Below are positions 1 through 8,614 of a stretch of 64,000 nucleotides of DNA, one piece after another. The stretch covers positions 1 through 64,000 of the forward strand of contig NZ_QETF01000008.1 in the NCBI RefSeq assembly GCF_003129565.1. The letters are read 5' to 3'. The translations under genes were made by a program, and so were the position numbers. Source of the stretch: Salibaculum griseiflavum (GTDB lineage: Bacteria > Pseudomonadota > Alphaproteobacteria > Rhodobacterales > Rhodobacteraceae). Every line of letters starts with the position of its first letter. The stretch's first letter is position 1. Below the pieces are notes generated by a model that saw nothing but the letters and a program-made list of their open reading frames with translations, was not told the origin of the DNA and searched no databases.

Positions 1-135
1 GATCATGTTTGGTAGGTTGAAGGATTGGCGGCGTGTGGCAACCCGCTACGACAGGTGCCCGAAGGTCTTCCTGTCAGCCATCGCCCTCGCAGCACTCGTC
101 ATCTACTGGCTATGAGTCCTGACCCTACTGAATCA
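1..135 (+). mobile_element. Right-hand end of an IS5-family insertion sequence (truncated by window edge)
   Basis: The window opens inside the 3' part of an IS5-type transposase gene, which stops at 115. The few bases after it (GAGTCCTGACCCTACTGAAT, 114-133) are where the terminal inverted repeat of such an element should lie. The other end is outside the window, so neither the inverted repeat nor the target duplication can be confirmed. The outer boundary is an estimate. Confidence 0.5.
2..115 (+). CDS. IS5-family transposase, C-terminal fragment
   Basis: A 37-codon open frame runs from the window edge to TGA at 113-115. It contains MFGRLKDWRRVATRYDRCPK followed by a short hydrophobic tail ending in VIYWL. 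This is the typical carboxy-terminus of IS5-family (DDE) transposases of alphaproteobacteria, which carry an FGRLKDWRR..RYDR motif after the catalytic glutamate. The start, the DDE residues and the left inverted repeat lie outside the window, so I cannot say whether the complete gene is intact. Identification is from memory of the family motif. Confidence 0.75.
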   Translation: MMFGRLKDWRRVATRYDRCPKVFLSAIALAALVIYWL

Positions 136-652
136 GCGGAAATCTCGAAATCATCGGAAAAGAATGACTCGCTATCGAACACTTCAGCCCCCAACAAATG
201 AACGATCGAGAGTTCTTTTCCAAGTTCTTGATCATTTCCATCCGGCGCCAAAGCATCGCCCTGATATAGTTAATGAAATATTAACGGTTTTTCAGAAAGA
301 TGAATGTCGAACCGAAAGATCGCTATTGATCCAAATAGATTCAGTGCAGCACAACGGCTCTTGCCTCACTTCGCTTGAGGCAAGAACAGGTGCGTAATGC
401 AAAAATACCTATGAGAAGAAGATAACACTGACCTTCAAGAAGACTGTCAGGACAGGGTCACCCAGGTCGCCAAGGAAAACTCCACTTTGGTCTTAGGAAA
501 TGGCTTCAATCTAGCTCTGATTATCAGAGGCGAGATGAATCGAATTTCATGCAGCTGACAAAACTGGGGGGCAAGAAATTTTCCAGAATACTCGCGAATG
601 AAACCGACACTCAGTCCAATCGAATCTGAAAACAGAGAATTCACGAAACGTC
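116..652. other. Gene-free, comparatively AT-rich stretch
   Basis: No convincing gene is visible. The largest open frames (77 codons at 164-397 plus, 65 codons at 447-644 minus) have no ribosome-binding site, no recognisable domain and a composition unlike the neighbouring genes. The stretch is visibly richer in A and T than the rest of the window and borders an insertion sequence, which fits decayed or acquired DNA. One clean hairpin is present: CTTGCCTC (360-367) pairs with GAGGCAAG (377-384), without a following T-run. Confidence 0.5.
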
Positions 653-1078
653 TTATGCCGGGCTTGCCGCAAAAACGTCGTTTTCGATTTCTGAAGCGCC
701 TCCCCCTTCGATCAAAGTCGCGACATTGACGATTGCATCGGCCTGATCCGCATCGCGTGACGCTTCCGAAACCGTGATCAGCACGGTGGAGAGCAAAGAT
801 GTCGAACCGGAGGAGCTTTGCGCGGCTTCCAAAACCGCGCCAGCAATCTGCGCGATGACCGCCGCGTGTTCTTCATCGGTCAGGTTTGCGTCGTCCAGCA
901 TAGCAAGGGCCTGCAGCACCAGGTCTTGGCAACCAGTCTCAACCGCTGGCGTCTGGCAGGCAGCGAGAATTGCGGTGGTGTCCAGACCGGAAAGCGGCTG
1001 CGCATGAGCAGCGGGACTGAAGCCAAGGACCGACGTCACCGCCAAAACCACCCCATGCGTCCGAAACCCTACAGCCAT
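653..1078 (-). CDS. Small exported protein of unknown function
   Basis: About 141 residues. A positively charged start and hydrophobic stretch end in PAAHA before QPLSG, a standard Sec signal peptide with an AHA cleavage site, so the mature protein of about 115 residues is probably periplasmic. The rest is rich in Ala, Leu and acidic residues, contains two cysteines (AACQTP, TGCQD) that could form a disulfide, and looks helical. The ATG at 1078 is preferred because GGGAG (complement of 1085-1089) lies six bases upstream of it; an in-frame ATG at 1084 directly abuts that site. I do not recognise the family. It lies between the IS remnant and the polysaccharide genes and is transcribed away from them. 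Confidence 0.65.
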   Translation of the reverse strand: MAVGFRTHGVVLAVTSVLGFSPAAHAQPLSGLDTTAILAACQTPAVETGCQDLVLQALAMLDDANLTDEEHAAVIAQIAGAVLEAAQSSSGSTSLLSTVLITVSEASRDADQADAIVNVATLIEGGGASEIENDVFAASPA

Positions 1079-1257
1079 GACCATCTCCCAAACTCAACGA
1101 CAGCGACGCAAAAAGCATCCCAGAGTTGCTTTTCGAATTCTATAGTGCAATTTTAAGGGGAGTTCAATCGGGTCGCAACGTGTCTTTGAAGAGTGACCGG
1201 AGATTTCTCGCGGCCACCCAGAGCAGTTCGATCGTCGTTGCCGAAGGGTTCCCACAT

Positions 1258-1914
1258 ATGCTGCGGACCGCCCTGTCCATCTTTTGCGTCGTGCTCGCCC
1301 TGATGGCGGGTTGCCTTTTCGTTCACGAATACCGCCATTTTCGAGAGGCATCGCGCTCGCTCAATGAGCGGATTCCACGTCATGCCACATCAGCCAAGCT
1401 CGCCGAGCCGGCAAGCCTCAGCCGTCAGGTCGACCAGATGCGGTTTTGCGTGGATGCGCCACAAACGGTTCTTTTCAGCATCTATCCCGACGCAACGCGA
1501 CAGGGCTTCTCGGAGGCCTGCCTCTCCCAGGCACAAACCATCCTGCGTTCGTCCCCGACAGTGTCCATTGCCTGGTTGGCCAAAGGGGTTTCACTCGCGC
1601 AACTGGACCAACCCGGCCCCGCCCGCGCGGCCCTTGCCAATTCCAGGCTTTGCGGACCGCGCGAGGGGTGGATCGCGATCCGCAGGTTGCGCCTGGCCCT
1701 TACCCTTGACGTCGGCGCAAGCGATCGGGGTGCGCCGGGGCTTTCCAATGACATTCATCTGCTTGCGAGCGATCCGAAGCTTCGACGTGATCTGGCGGAG
1801 CTGTTCGTGCGCTCGGGCACCAAACAGGACCTCATCATATCGATGATGGAAGAGGCGCCGGCGGAAGATCAACGACTCTTCCTGCGCGAGGTGAGGCGGA
1901 TCAATGAGCGTTAA
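1258..1914 (+). CDS. Membrane-anchored protein of the polysaccharide cluster, unknown function
   Basis: A 218-residue protein with one N-terminal membrane segment (about residues 3-24, LRTALSIFCVVLALMAGCLF), probably an uncleaved anchor with the remainder outside. The soluble part has TPR-like helical character (SIAWLAKGVSLAQLDQPGPA, about residues 115-135) and a few cysteines. The ATG at 1258 is chosen because GAAGGG lies just upstream; the reading frame is open further upstream but lacks a start with a ribosome site. Its end overlaps the start of the O-antigen ligase homologue by 11 bases, so the two are probably translationally coupled, and a role in polymer assembly or export is inferred only from that. 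No family name is assigned. Confidence 0.7.
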   Translation: MLRTALSIFCVVLALMAGCLFVHEYRHFREASRSLNERIPRHATSAKLAEPASLSRQVDQMRFCVDAPQTVLFSIYPDATRQGFSEACLSQAQTILRSSPTVSIAWLAKGVSLAQLDQPGPARAALANSRLCGPREGWIAIRRLRLALTLDVGASDRGAPGLSNDIHLLASDPKLRRDLAELFVRSGTKQDLIISMMEEAPAEDQRLFLREVRRINER

Positions 1915-3391
1915 GTCTGATGTCAATTTCGAAGTGCTGCAACCGGTATTGCGCTCGGAGGTCGGCTCGGAACAAGGCGCCGAGGGACTGTCTTTCGACG
2001 AGATCGAGCTTCAGCCCGACGACGCTCCGCTTTCGCGCCAACGCGCCACGCGCAAACTCAACGACCGGCTGGGCGGCATCCTTGTGGCGATCGTTCTGCT
2101 GGCCCCGATCCCTCTGGGCTCGAACCGGCCGATTTTCTGGATGGGCTGGGCCGTGGTTCTGGGCCTGCTGACCGCCGGCTACCTGATCGCCATGAGGCGG
2201 ATCCAGCCCACCCGCCCCTTGCAGGCGCGGCATTTCAAGCTGATCCTCGCAGTCGGGCTGGCCCTGCCGGCGGCCGCGCTGATCCAGCTGCTGCCGCTCG
2301 GCTCGCCTCCGATTGGCGATTTACCGGCCGAGATGCAGCCGCAACGGCTGACACTTTCGACCATGGCGACCTTCACAGGCATTCTCCGGCTTCTGAGCTA
2401 CGGGCTTTTCTTCTTCCTCATGCTCGAAATCGCCACCCATCCGGGACGCATCAATGCGATGGCGCGAGCGATCTTCATCGGCATCATCGTCCATGCAACC
2501 TGGGGCCTCGCAGCGCTGACCTTGCTGGGCGACATCGCGTTCTGGGGCAAGAAAGAGGCCTATCTGGGCGTTGCCACGGGCACATTCATCAACCGCAACT
2601 CCTACGCGACATTCCTTGGGATGGGCCTGGTCATCGGGATCGCGGTGGTCATGAACCAGGCACGGCACGGCGTAGCACGCCCGCGCCGACGGATGATGCG
2701 TCTGGACGAAAACAGCCTGGCCGCTCTCGCAGGGTGGCTGGGCATCGCGGTGATCGCAACCGCGCTTATGGCGACACAGTCGCGGATGGGTATCGCCGCA
2801 AGCCTCGCGGGGTGTATGGTCGTGTATTACGCAATGTCTGTGAAAATCCACGGCGCGCCCTGGGCGACATTCATTCGCGTGATGCTGCTGGCGGTCATTC
2901 TGACGGCCATCCTGCTCGCCGCCTTCGGGCAAGGCGCCATCGAACGCAGCCTGTTGGTGTCCGAGGCCATCGACACGCGGGCCGACCTCTATGCCCAGGT
3001 CGCAGGAATGATCGCCGAACGGCCCTTTTTCGGCTATGGCCTCGACACCTTTCCGATCGCATACGAGATTTTTCACGATGCGCCTGTCTCTTCGGGGCTA
3101 ATCTGGCCCCATGCCCACAACACCTACCTGGCCTTGTGGGTCGAGATGGGCGTCGTCGCGGGCTCCCTGCCGATGCTTGCGCTGCTTATTGCCACGATGA
3201 GGCTCGTCCGCAGCGTCCGGCGCAGGGCGTCCGCCTTTGCCATGCCCGTCGCCGCGCTCGGCATTTTGGCGCTCGGCTCGCTTCACTCGCTGGTCGATTT
3301 CAGCCTGGAAATCCAGGCGAATGTCTTTCTCTTCCTGGCTATCCTCGCGCTCGGACTGGGCCAACTTCGGCGTAAGGCGGACGAGCGGTGA
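1904..3391 (+). CDS. O-antigen ligase / exopolysaccharide polymerase family membrane protein (Wzy_C)
   Basis: A 495-residue polytopic membrane protein. A soluble N-terminus of about 55 residues is followed by roughly a dozen hydrophobic segments. The diagnostic part is the large extracytoplasmic loop near residues 345-410, with RADLYAQVAGMIAERPFFGYGLDTF cut by a linker from WPHAHNTYL. The conserved Arg, the PFFGYG stretch and the HxHN motif define the Wzy_C fold shared by O-antigen ligases and Wzy polymerases. Family members join or polymerise undecaprenyl-linked glycans at the periplasmic face. The neighbouring tyrosine autokinase favours a polymerase role in a Wzx/Wzy exopolysaccharide pathway over lipid A ligation; this is an inference. 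The ATG overlaps the upstream gene and the TGA overlaps the GTG start of the phosphatase gene. Confidence 0.85.
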   Translation: MSVKSDVNFEVLQPVLRSEVGSEQGAEGLSFDEIELQPDDAPLSRQRATRKLNDRLGGILVAIVLLAPIPLGSNRPIFWMGWAVVLGLLTAGYLIAMRRIQPTRPLQARHFKLILAVGLALPAAALIQLLPLGSPPIGDLPAEMQPQRLTLSTMATFTGILRLLSYGLFFFLMLEIATHPGRINAMARAIFIGIIVHATWGLAALTLLGDIAFWGKKEAYLGVATGTFINRNSYATFLGMGLVIGIAVVMNQARHGVARPRRRMMRLDENSLAALAGWLGIAVIATALMATQSRMGIAASLAGCMVVYYAMSVKIHGAPWATFIRVMLLAVILTAILLAAFGQGAIERSLLVSEAIDTRADLYAQVAGMIAERPFFGYGLDTFPIAYEIFHDAPVSSGLIWPHAHNTYLALWVEMGVVAGSLPMLALLIATMRLVRSVRRRASAFAMPVAALGILALGSLHSLVDFSLEIQANVFLFLAILALGLGQLRRKADER

Positions 3392-4233
3392 TATCCCGCC
3401 TGACCAGATGGCTCACCGGGCGCCCGGTCGACAGCACATCCTCGGCAACGGCCCGGATACTCGCCCTGCGCGAGATGCCCGCCGCGGTCTATGCCATTGG
3501 CGACGTTCACGGGTGTCTCGACCTCTACCAGGACCTCGAAGCGCAGATCGTGGCGGATGGCGCAACCCGCCCCGGCAAGAAGCTGATCGTCCTGCTGGGC
3601 GACGTGATCGACCGTGGGCCACAATCCGCCGGAGTCTTGGACCACATGCTTGGGCCGCCTCCAACGGATCACGAACGCGTGGTTCTTCGCGGAAACCACG
3701 AAGAAATGTTCCTGCGTTTCCTGGACGATCCCGAGCCTCATATGGGTTGGCTGGATCATGGCGGCTTGGAGACACTTGCCTCCTACGGCCTGCACCTGGA
3801 CCCTGCCGATGTTTCGGGCGCTGCCCGGAATGGCACGCGCCGCCGGCTAAGGACCCACATTCCCGATAGCCACATAAAGCTTCTGTCGGATCTGCCACAT
3901 GGCCTCCGGGTCGGGGACTATTTCCTTTGCCATGCAGGCACGGACCCGTCGAAACCGCCCCATGCGCAACGGCCCACGGACTTGCTTTGGGGATTTGACG
4001 GCGACGGAGCCCCCGCCCCGGACGGCCCCATCGTCGTGCACGGTCATTTTGCGCATGACACCCCACGTCAATCCCCAAGGCGGATCAATATCGACACCGG
4101 TGCCTATGCGACGGGGCGCCTCATGGCGGTCCGCCTTACCGATAATGATAGCCCGCGGTTCCTGCAGGCTCAGCGTGCCGTATACAACCATGTGGCGACT
4201 AGACACCGGGTTGCACCCGATTTAATGGATTAG
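3388..4233 (+). CDS. PPP-type metallophosphoesterase (serine/threonine phosphatase family)
   Basis: A 281-residue cytoplasmic protein with the full calcineurin-like metal-site series in order: GDVHG (about residue 38), GDVIDRG (about 71), GNHE (about 101), CHAG (about 181) and VHGH (about 216). These residues bind two metal ions that activate water for phosphomonoester hydrolysis. Homologues include bacterial PrpA/lambda-type protein phosphatases; exopolysaccharide clusters of Rhodobacteraceae often carry one. It starts with GTG at 3388, overlapping the previous stop by four bases (GTGA), which indicates translational coupling. The autokinase gene follows 26 bases downstream. Dephosphorylation of that kinase is plausible but not shown; symmetrical dinucleotide hydrolysis is an alternative. 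Confidence 0.85.
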   Translation: MISRLTRWLTGRPVDSTSSATARILALREMPAAVYAIGDVHGCLDLYQDLEAQIVADGATRPGKKLIVLLGDVIDRGPQSAGVLDHMLGPPPTDHERVVLRGNHEEMFLRFLDDPEPHMGWLDHGGLETLASYGLHLDPADVSGAARNGTRRRLRTHIPDSHIKLLSDLPHGLRVGDYFLCHAGTDPSKPPHAQRPTDLLWGFDGDGAPAPDGPIVVHGHFAHDTPRQSPRRINIDTGAYATGRLMAVRLTDNDSPRFLQAQRAVYNHVATRHRVAPDLMD

Positions 4234-4259
4234 ACCTGTAACGGATTTCGAGTGGCAGG

Positions 4260-6389
4260 ATGGCAGGTTACGACACCGGCACGGCAGGACTTAGGGATAT
4301 CTTTCTGCTGCTGCGCCGAAAGCTTCGCCTGATCCTGATGACCATGGCCATCGCCATCGGGCTGGCCGCCATCTACGTTGCATCAGCGACCCCGCTCTAT
4401 ACTGCCTCGGCCCTGTTGCTGATCGACCCTTCCAGCAAGAACCTTCTGGACCCGGGCGAAACCACCAACCCGAACATTCGCGGGGCTGACGCCTTCATCG
4501 AAAGCGAAGTGGAAATCCTGCGTTCTAACGCGACCGCTCTGGCCGCGATCGAAGACGCGAACCTGCTTGCGGATCCCGAATTCGGCCCAAGCCTCGGCCT
4601 GCGTGACAAGATCTTGCAAGCTGTCGGCATTGGGTCCTCGGACGACAGAACCGGGCGGCAATTGCTGAATGCGACCCTGTCGCGTGTCAAGGACGCACTG
4701 ACCGTCAAGCGACAAGGCCTCACCTATGTCATCTCGGTCTCGGTGACATCGGAATCCCCGGACCGGGCCGCCGCTTTGGCAAATACATTCGCCAAGGTCT
4801 ATATTGAGCAGCAGGTGGACAGCAAAGTGGCCGCCTCGCTGTCCGCACGGGATGTGCTCAAGGCACAGCTCGATACGGCGCAGCAAAACCTGGCTCGATC
4901 AGAAGCTGCGCTTGCCTCCTATATCGACGACAATCTCGACCGACTGGCCGAGGAAAGCGGGTCGGCCGAAGTTGCCGCCCTCCGCAGCCAGCTCTTGCAG
5001 GCCAGAACAAGCCGCGCGCAATTCCAAGAGACCCTAGAAACCAGCCAGACAGCTCTGCAAACAGGCGATTGGCAAACGCTGACCGCTTCTCTTGAATCCG
5101 AGGCGCTTGCGGCCTTGGCAAATCAGCGCCAGAGGCTGGCGCGCCAACTGGGCCAGGCCGAGGACGGCAGCCAGGCCGCCATCGACCTGCGGGCCGAGCT
5201 GTCGCAGTTGGAGGAACAGTTGCAGCTTGAGGGGACGGCCGGCGTCCGGCAATTGCAGTCCAGCATTTCCGAGACCCGCCGGATTGGCGAGGGTGCCCGT
5301 GAAAGCATTCGCCGCGCCCTGCTCTCGACGGACCTGACCGCTGCCACCCTATCCGAGATCTATGCCTTGCAGCAGGAAGCCTCGATCGCCCGAAACCAGT
5401 ACGATACCCTGTTGGCCCGCATGCGGGGACTGGAGGCGCAATCCCTTGTCGAAGTCGCCGATAGCCGCATCGTGTCCGAAGCCCTGCCGCCGTCCAGTGC
5501 CTCTTTCCCCGATGCCGGGCTGATCCTGGCGCTGACCCTCATCGGGTCTTTGGGTCTGGGTGTCGGGCTGGCTTTCCTGAATGAATACTATATGGGCGGC
5601 ATAACCTCGGAACACCAGTTGGCAGCCGTCATCCCTGCGCCGGTGGCCGCAACCATCCCCGGCATTACGCCCCAGCGGGACCAGGTATCGGTGGCCGACA
5701 CGATCCTCGATCAACCCATGTCATCCTTTGCCGAAGGTTTTCGCCGCTTGCGTGCAAGCATCGACAAGCGGTTCAGCCCGGTCGAGGAGCGCGGCAAGAT
5801 CGTCATGGTCACGTCTGCCGAACCGGCAGAAGGGAAATCCACGATCGCGCTTTCCCTGGCCCGAACCTACGCGATGTCCGGAAAACGCGTTATTCTGATC
5901 GATGCAGACATGCGCAAGCCCAGCCTGCACAAGTATATCGGTGTCGATCCCGAACGCGGCTTATTGGATTATCTGCTGGACGATACCCAGACGGTCGGGC
6001 TGGACGGGTTCTATGTGGCCGACCGGATCCCGGAACTCGGCGTCATCCTTGGAAATCGCCGCAGCGACGTGCCGACGGACCAAATCCTTCAGTCCGAACG
6101 TTTTACGGGGTTGGTGACGAAGGCTCGGGAAAGCTTCGATGTCATTGTCATCGACACACCGCCGGTTCTGCCGGTCGTGGACACGCGCTATGTCGCGCCG
6201 CTTGCCGACTGCACCGTGCTTTGCGTCCGCTTCGACGAGACCGGGCAAACGGACCTTCGCAAGTCTTACGAGCAACTCGAAGACGCCTTGCCCAACGCCG
6301 ACTCGGTTGTCTCCGTTCTGAACTTCCAGGAGGTGACGACCCGTGGTTATCGCTATGGTGGATATTACGGATATTCGGACGAAACCTAG
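4260..6389 (+). CDS. Polysaccharide co-polymerase with BY-kinase domain (Wzc/ExoP type)
   Basis: A 709-residue inner-membrane protein. Membrane helix 1 lies at about residues 22-42. A Wzz-type periplasmic domain with long coiled-coil stretches rich in Gln, Ala and Glu follows (about 170-390), then helix 2 (about 418-440), then a cytoplasmic kinase domain. The kinase has Walker A (SAEPAEGKST, about 517-527), Walker A' (VILIDADMRKP, about 543-553) and Walker B (VIVIDTPP, about 628-635). The protein ends in a tyrosine cluster (GYRYGGYYGYSDET), the autophosphorylation tail of bacterial tyrosine kinases. Such proteins control chain length and export of exopolysaccharide through cycles of tyrosine phosphorylation. 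It is the last gene of the 1.26-6.39 kb run. No low-molecular-weight tyrosine phosphatase or outer-membrane channel gene is seen beside it. Confidence 0.92.
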   Translation: MAGYDTGTAGLRDIFLLLRRKLRLILMTMAIAIGLAAIYVASATPLYTASALLLIDPSSKNLLDPGETTNPNIRGADAFIESEVEILRSNATALAAIEDANLLADPEFGPSLGLRDKILQAVGIGSSDDRTGRQLLNATLSRVKDALTVKRQGLTYVISVSVTSESPDRAAALANTFAKVYIEQQVDSKVAASLSARDVLKAQLDTAQQNLARSEAALASYIDDNLDRLAEESGSAEVAALRSQLLQARTSRAQFQETLETSQTALQTGDWQTLTASLESEALAALANQRQRLARQLGQAEDGSQAAIDLRAELSQLEEQLQLEGTAGVRQLQSSISETRRIGEGARESIRRALLSTDLTAATLSEIYALQQEASIARNQYDTLLARMRGLEAQSLVEVADSRIVSEALPPSSASFPDAGLILALTLIGSLGLGVGLAFLNEYYMGGITSEHQLAAVIPAPVAATIPGITPQRDQVSVADTILDQPMSSFAEGFRRLRASIDKRFSPVEERGKIVMVTSAEPAEGKSTIALSLARTYAMSGKRVILIDADMRKPSLHKYIGVDPERGLLDYLLDDTQTVGLDGFYVADRIPELGVILGNRRSDVPTDQILQSERFTGLVTKARESFDVIVIDTPPVLPVVDTRYVAPLADCTVLCVRFDETGQTDLRKSYEQLEDALPNADSVVSVLNFQEVTTRGYRYGGYYGYSDET

Positions 6390-6509
6390 CCCGCCCCGTC
6401 GCCCCCGCCCGAAGCGGCATGACCGCGCAGGCGGCAACAGATACTTGCCGCAGGCACGGGGTGGCCGTTAGGCTGTTTTCAGGTTGCACAGCCAAAGACG
6501 AGGTTCGCC

Positions 6510-7031
6510 ATGGCCGTCCCGATCATTTTCCAGTCTCTCGAAGGCCAGACCCGAAAAGTGGCCGAATTCGCCGCCGATCTGGTCCGAAAATCCGGTCAGG
6601 CGCCGCAGCTGATCGACATGTCCGACCCGATGGTCGAGGTGCCGCTGGAGGGCGCCGAGCGGGTCATCCTCGCGGCCCCGGTCCATGAGCGCCGCCACCC
6701 GCAGGAATTCGAGCTGTTCCTGACCGCGCAAGGCAAAGACCTTGCGCGCTGCAAGACCCTGTTCCTGTCCGTCAGCATGAACGCCGCGTTTCCCGAAGGC
6801 CGGAACGAGGCGCAAGACTACGTCACCGAGATGCAGATGCGCACCGGCTTCACCCCCGATGCGAGCGCGCTCGTGGCCGGGGCCATCAAGCGTCGCGAAT
6901 ACGACTATTTCGCGCAACAGGTGATTCAGCATGTGGTCATGCGCGGCAAGGAATACGATTCCACCGCCGATGAACATGAATTCACCGATTGGGATGCGCT
7001 TGAAACAACCCTGCGTGACTTCCTGGGCTGA
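6510..7031 (+). CDS. Flavodoxin-domain protein resembling HemG protoporphyrinogen oxidase
   Basis: A 173-residue soluble protein with a flavodoxin-like start (IIFQSLEGQTRKVAE), where SLEGQT is the phosphate-binding loop for FMN. It resembles HemG along its whole length: a GQTRxxA start, an AAPVHERRHPQEF stretch where HemG has an SIRYGHYH-like segment, a VAGAIKRREYDYF segment, and a TDWDALE near the C-terminus matching TDWEQV in HemG. HemG uses FMN to oxidise protoporphyrinogen IX with quinones. Whether this protein does that, or serves as a general flavodoxin-like reductase, cannot be told from sequence. The ATG is preceded by GAGG. It converges tail to tail with the acetyltransferase gene three bases away. 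Confidence 0.65.
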   Translation: MAVPIIFQSLEGQTRKVAEFAADLVRKSGQAPQLIDMSDPMVEVPLEGAERVILAAPVHERRHPQEFELFLTAQGKDLARCKTLFLSVSMNAAFPEGRNEAQDYVTEMQMRTGFTPDASALVAGAIKRREYDYFAQQVIQHVVMRGKEYDSTADEHEFTDWDALETTLRDFLG

Positions 7032-7034
7032 GCT

Positions 7035-7622
7035 CTACAGGATAGGCACCTGCGGCGCGGCCTCGCGGGGCAAGTCCCCTGTCAGACGCGGATCATCGGC
7101 TATCTCGACCTGGCGGCGATAGGGCGTGAAGCCAGACCGAATATAGAAGGCCAGCGCGGCGGGGCTGTCGAGCGTGCAGGTATGGACATGCAAGCGCGTG
7201 ATCGGCGCGGCCCAGGCCCGCGTCAGCGCCTCTTCCATCAACCAGCGTCCGGCGCCTTGCCCCTGAAGTTCGGCGGCCAACCCGAAATAGGCCAGTTCGC
7301 ATTCGCCAGCGATGCGAAAATCCAGTTCCAGCAGGCCAAGGTCTTCGCCCGCGCGACGCAGGGAAAAAACCGCAACTTGCGGATCATGAAGGATTGCCCT
7401 GAGCGCGGCATCATCCATTCCCAGCCGTGAAAACCACAGCCAGTCCCGGCCGATACGCGTGAACAATGCGCGATACCACTCGGGGTCCGGTTCGGCATGG
7501 GCGACCAGTTCCGCCCCCGGCAAGGCGGCGGCGCGTGGCGCGGGCCGGGCGAACATCTGAAGGTGCGTCACAACCGCAGCCAGCTTGCCCTGGGGAACAT
7601 CGGAATAGCCATCGGGCAGCAT
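7035..7622 (-). CDS. GNAT-family N-acetyltransferase
   Basis: A 195-residue protein with a GNAT fold in its C-terminal two thirds. The acetyl-CoA pyrophosphate-binding segment is [20 protein letters not shown] (Q/RxxGxG/A), followed by [22 protein letters not shown], the typical beta-5/alpha-4 end of the domain. Substrate unknown. Its ATG overlaps the TGA of the upstream Lrp-type gene by one base (TGATG), so the pair is translationally coupled; the small ligand-sensing protein and the acetyltransferase probably form a two-gene operon. No DNA-binding domain is present in either. Confidence 0.8.
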   Translation of the reverse strand: MLPDGYSDVPQGKLAAVVTHLQMFARPAPRAAALPGAELVAHAEPDPEWYRALFTRIGRDWLWFSRLGMDDAALRAILHDPQVAVFSLRRAGEDLGLLELDFRIAGECELAYFGLAAELQGQGAGRWLMEEALTRAWAAPITRLHVHTCTLDSPAALAFYIRSGFTPYRRQVEIADDPRLTGDLPREAAPQVPIL

Positions 7623-7861
7623 CAGAAGGCCTTGAAGGTCAGAGTCGTCAGGCTGCGTTCGATCCCGTCAATGTCCAGCAGGTTCTCGTTGATGAAATGG
7701 CCCACGTCGCTGTCGTCGGGCACATAGAGCTTCATAAGCAGGTCCCACTCGCCCGAAGTCGAGTAGAGCTCGGAGTGGATTTCCTTGAGCGCGATCGCGT
7801 CGGCCACCTTGTAGGTGGTGCCGGGGCGGCAGCGGATCTGGACGAAAACGCATTGAGTCAT
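7622..7861 (-). CDS. Stand-alone Lrp/AsnC ligand-binding (RAM/SAM) domain protein
   Basis: A 79-residue protein that is entirely the effector-binding half of Lrp/AsnC regulators: a beta-alpha-beta-beta-alpha-beta pattern with the conserved [13 protein letters not shown] core and a C-terminal [13 protein letters not shown] strand. The helix-turn-helix half is absent. Such stand-alone RAM domain proteins oligomerise and bind amino acids; they are common in alphaproteobacteria and their cellular role is mostly unknown. The complete small size, clean start and coupled downstream gene argue that it is a genuine short gene and not a truncated regulator. Confidence 0.85.
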   Translation of the reverse strand: MTQCVFVQIRCRPGTTYKVADAIALKEIHSELYSTSGEWDLLMKLYVPDDSDVGHFINENLLDIDGIERSLTTLTFKAF

Positions 7862-8026
7862 GGCGAGGATCCTTCGCTAGATTTCGAGACAGGCTGGCAT
7901 GCTCCGCCGCCAAGGGCAATCGCCTGCGGCAGCTGTGCCACCCCTTTGAAGCGTGCGCCGCATCGGGTGCTTGGCGCGACGGCTGAGGCACCCTATAAGC
8001 CGCTTTACAGCAACAAGGAATGCCCC

Positions 8027-8614
8027 ATGCGCAAGGCCAGCATCAGCCGCAAAACCGCCGAGACCGAGATCGAGGTCGAAATCGACCTGGACGGGACCGG
8101 CCGGTATGACAATCAGACCGGGATCGGTTTTTTCGACCACATGCTGGACCAGCTGTCGCGTCACTCGCTGATCGACATGAACGTGCGCACCAAGGGCGAT
8201 CTGCATATCGATGATCACCACAGCGTCGAGGATACCGGCATCGCGCTGGGTCAGGCCTTGGTGCAGGCGTTGGGCGACAAGACCGGCATCAACCGCTACG
8301 GCGAATGCCACCTTGCCATGGACGATGCGCAGGTGCGTTGTGCGCTGGACCTGTCCGGCCGGCCCTACCTGATCTGCAATCTCGACCTGCCGACGCCCAA
8401 GATCGGCACCTTCGACACCGAACTGGTCCGCGAATTCTTTCAGGCGTTGGCGACTCATGGCGGCATCACGCTGCATATCGACCGGCTGCACGGCTTCAAC
8501 AGCCACCACATCGCCGAGGCCGCGTTCAAGGCGGTGGCCCGCGCGCTGCGCATGGCAGTCGAAACCGACCCACGCAAGGCGGACGCGATCCCCTCGACCA
8601 AGGGCGCGCTGTGA
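8027..8614 (+). CDS. hisB: Imidazoleglycerol-phosphate dehydratase
   Basis: A 195-residue enzyme, the usual size of monofunctional HisB. It removes water from imidazoleglycerol phosphate to give imidazoleacetol phosphate, step six of histidine synthesis in the cytoplasm. It shows the paired metal-binding motifs of the duplicated fold: [14 protein letters not shown] and [16 protein letters not shown] in the first half, and [15 protein letters not shown] and [17 protein letters not shown] in the second, with four His-rich sites for manganese. The start at 8027 has AAGGA seven bases upstream; the frame is open further upstream but those residues do not fit the family. The stop overlaps the GTG start of hisH by four bases. 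Confidence 0.97.
   Translation: MRKASISRKTAETEIEVEIDLDGTGRYDNQTGIGFFDHMLDQLSRHSLIDMNVRTKGDLHIDDHHSVEDTGIALGQALVQALGDKTGINRYGECHLAMDDAQVRCALDLSGRPYLICNLDLPTPKIGTFDTELVREFFQALATHGGITLHIDRLHGFNSHHIAEAAFKAVARALRMAVETDPRKADAIPSTKGAL

Noticed and set aside
164-397. 77-codon open frame in the left gene-poor region
   Set aside because: No ribosome site, no recognisable domain; overlaps a hairpin and lies in AT-rich sequence.
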